Part shown: positions 6,078 through 6,369 of the stretch, in pieces
How the letters are laid out: every line of letters starts with the position of its first letter
Position numbering within the stretch: position 1 is the stretch's first letter
Source of the DNA: Bacteroidota bacterium
Lineage (GTDB): Bacteria; Bacteroidota; Bacteroidia; Chitinophagales; Chitinophagaceae
DNA: 6,369 nucleotides
Assembly (NCBI GenBank): GCA_947463975.1
Contig: CANHUW010000100.1
Span: forward strand, 1 to 6,369
Reading direction: 5' to 3'
The notes under the pieces: model-generated
Database searches by the model: none
What the model was told of the DNA's origin: nothing
What the model saw: the letters and a program-made list of their open reading frames with translations, nothing else
Translations under genes and position numbers: made by a program

Positions 6078-6085
6078 CAAATATA
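6078..6085 (-). promoter_or_regulatory. Candidate -7 element of the ffh promoter
   Basis: The minus strand reads TATATTTG, an exact match to TAnnTTTG, 19 bases upstream of the ffh ATG. The -33 region shows only a TTA at 21 bases distance, so the promoter is weaker by eye than those of rpsP and rimM. If it is used, the leader would be only about 12-15 bases. Confidence 0.42.
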
Positions 6086-6204
6086 CGTAAAACTTGACAA
6101 AGGAGATAAGGTCTATTTTATTGATTTTCAATTATTTAGATAAGTTTTCGCATTCGAAAATTTCCTAATTAGCTATTTATTAACTATTTAGGTCAAAAAA
6201 TAAC

Positions 6205-6234
6205 TTGGAACCTATCATTTATTTAATATTATTG
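6205..6234 (+). promoter_or_regulatory. Candidate promoter of the START-like gene
   Basis: TTG (6205-6207), a 19-base spacer and TATTATTG (6227-6234) match the Bacteroidota promoter with one mismatch in the TTTG part. The start would fall near 6241, giving a leader of about 32 bases before the ATG at 6273. Confidence 0.45.
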
Positions 6235-6272
6235 CACCTAACGAAACCTATTATAAAGAGGCTAAAGATTTT

Positions 6273-6369
6273 ATGAGTAAGAAACAATTATTTACACTTG
6301 AATTTCCAGTTAGATGTTCTCCATCCATTCTTTTTGAATTTCTATCAACTGCATCAGGATTACAAGAAT
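6273..6369 (+). CDS. START-like (AHSA1/SRPBCC-type) domain protein, 3' partial
   Basis: Only the first 32 codons are inside the window. The peptide opens MSKKQLFTLEF and continues VRCSPSILFEFLSTASGLQE. The pattern is a beta strand, then 'sPsiLFefLSTasGL', then the start of the Trp/Phe-rich region seen in START-like proteins of the SRPBCC/AHSA1 superfamily that are widespread in Bacteroidota at about 120-130 aa. These are small alpha/beta proteins with a hydrophobic pocket; the ligand and role of this subgroup are unknown to me. The ATG at 6273 is the first in frame and is preceded by a promoter-like pair. The call rests on a short fragment and on family memory. Confidence 0.68.
   Translation, partial: MSKKQLFTLEFPVRCSPSILFEFLSTASGLQE

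Larger units (their letters stand above)
6059..6272. other. Divergent intergenic region between ffh and the START-like gene
   Basis: This AT-rich region of 214 bases holds no convincing reading frame. It carries promoter-like elements facing ffh (6078-6085) and the START-like gene (6205-6234). Between them are two dyads: TTTTCG-CATT-CGAAAA at 6145-6160 and the palindrome CTAATTAG at 6165-6172. Neither dyad is followed by a convincing U-tract, so they look more like protein-binding sites than terminators, if they are functional at all. Confidence 0.5.

Noticed and set aside
6094..6122. Sigma70-like TTGACA-N17-TTTATT facing the START-like gene
   Set aside because: The primary sigma factor of Bacteroidota does not use this pattern, the -10 matches only 4 of 6, and a better Bacteroidota-type pair lies at 6205-6234.

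Overview
This window comes from a low-GC bacterium, almost certainly a member of the Bacteroidota. Four things point that way. Start codons lack Shine-Dalgarno sequences. Several upstream regions carry the Bacteroidota-type promoter (TTG near -33, TAnnTTTG near -7). Ribosomal protein S16 has a long Ala/Pro/Glu-rich tail. A START-like (AHSA1-type) gene lies beside ffh. The protein sequences look like Chitinophagales (Chitinophagaceae), but that finer placement is an impression from memory and was not tested.

Layout, left to right. Positions 1-2617 on the plus strand hold three tightly packed RNA-modification genes: rlmN (5' end cut off by the window edge), an RsuA/RluB-type pseudouridine synthase with a long basic N-terminal extension, and an RluA-family pseudouridine synthase. 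Gaps of 2 and 4 bases suggest one transcript. Positions 2618-2687 are a short convergent gap holding a GC-rich, nearly continuous 53-base imperfect stem-loop. Minus-strand genes fill 2688-6058: a one-cysteine Prx6-type peroxiredoxin, rimM, rpsP and ffh. Each of these four has its own recognisable promoter or partial promoter. A strong factor-independent terminator separates rpsP from rimM, and the apparent rimM promoter is embedded in it. Positions 6059-6272 are a divergent intergenic region of 214 bases with promoter-like signals facing both ways. A START-like gene begins at 6273 on the plus strand and runs off the right edge.

Function. Apart from the peroxiredoxin and the START-like fragment, everything serves ribosome making and protein targeting. 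RlmN and the two pseudouridine synthases modify RNA, RimM helps mature the 30S subunit around S16, S16 is a 30S component, and Ffh delivers ribosomes translating membrane proteins. No mobile element, CRISPR array, tRNA or rRNA gene was found. No intergenic stretch exceeds 300 bases. The coding content is ordinary housekeeping. The points worth a second look are non-coding: the stem-loop at 2622-2674, the terminator/promoter overlap at 4000-4049, and the dyad and leader hairpin upstream of the peroxiredoxin.
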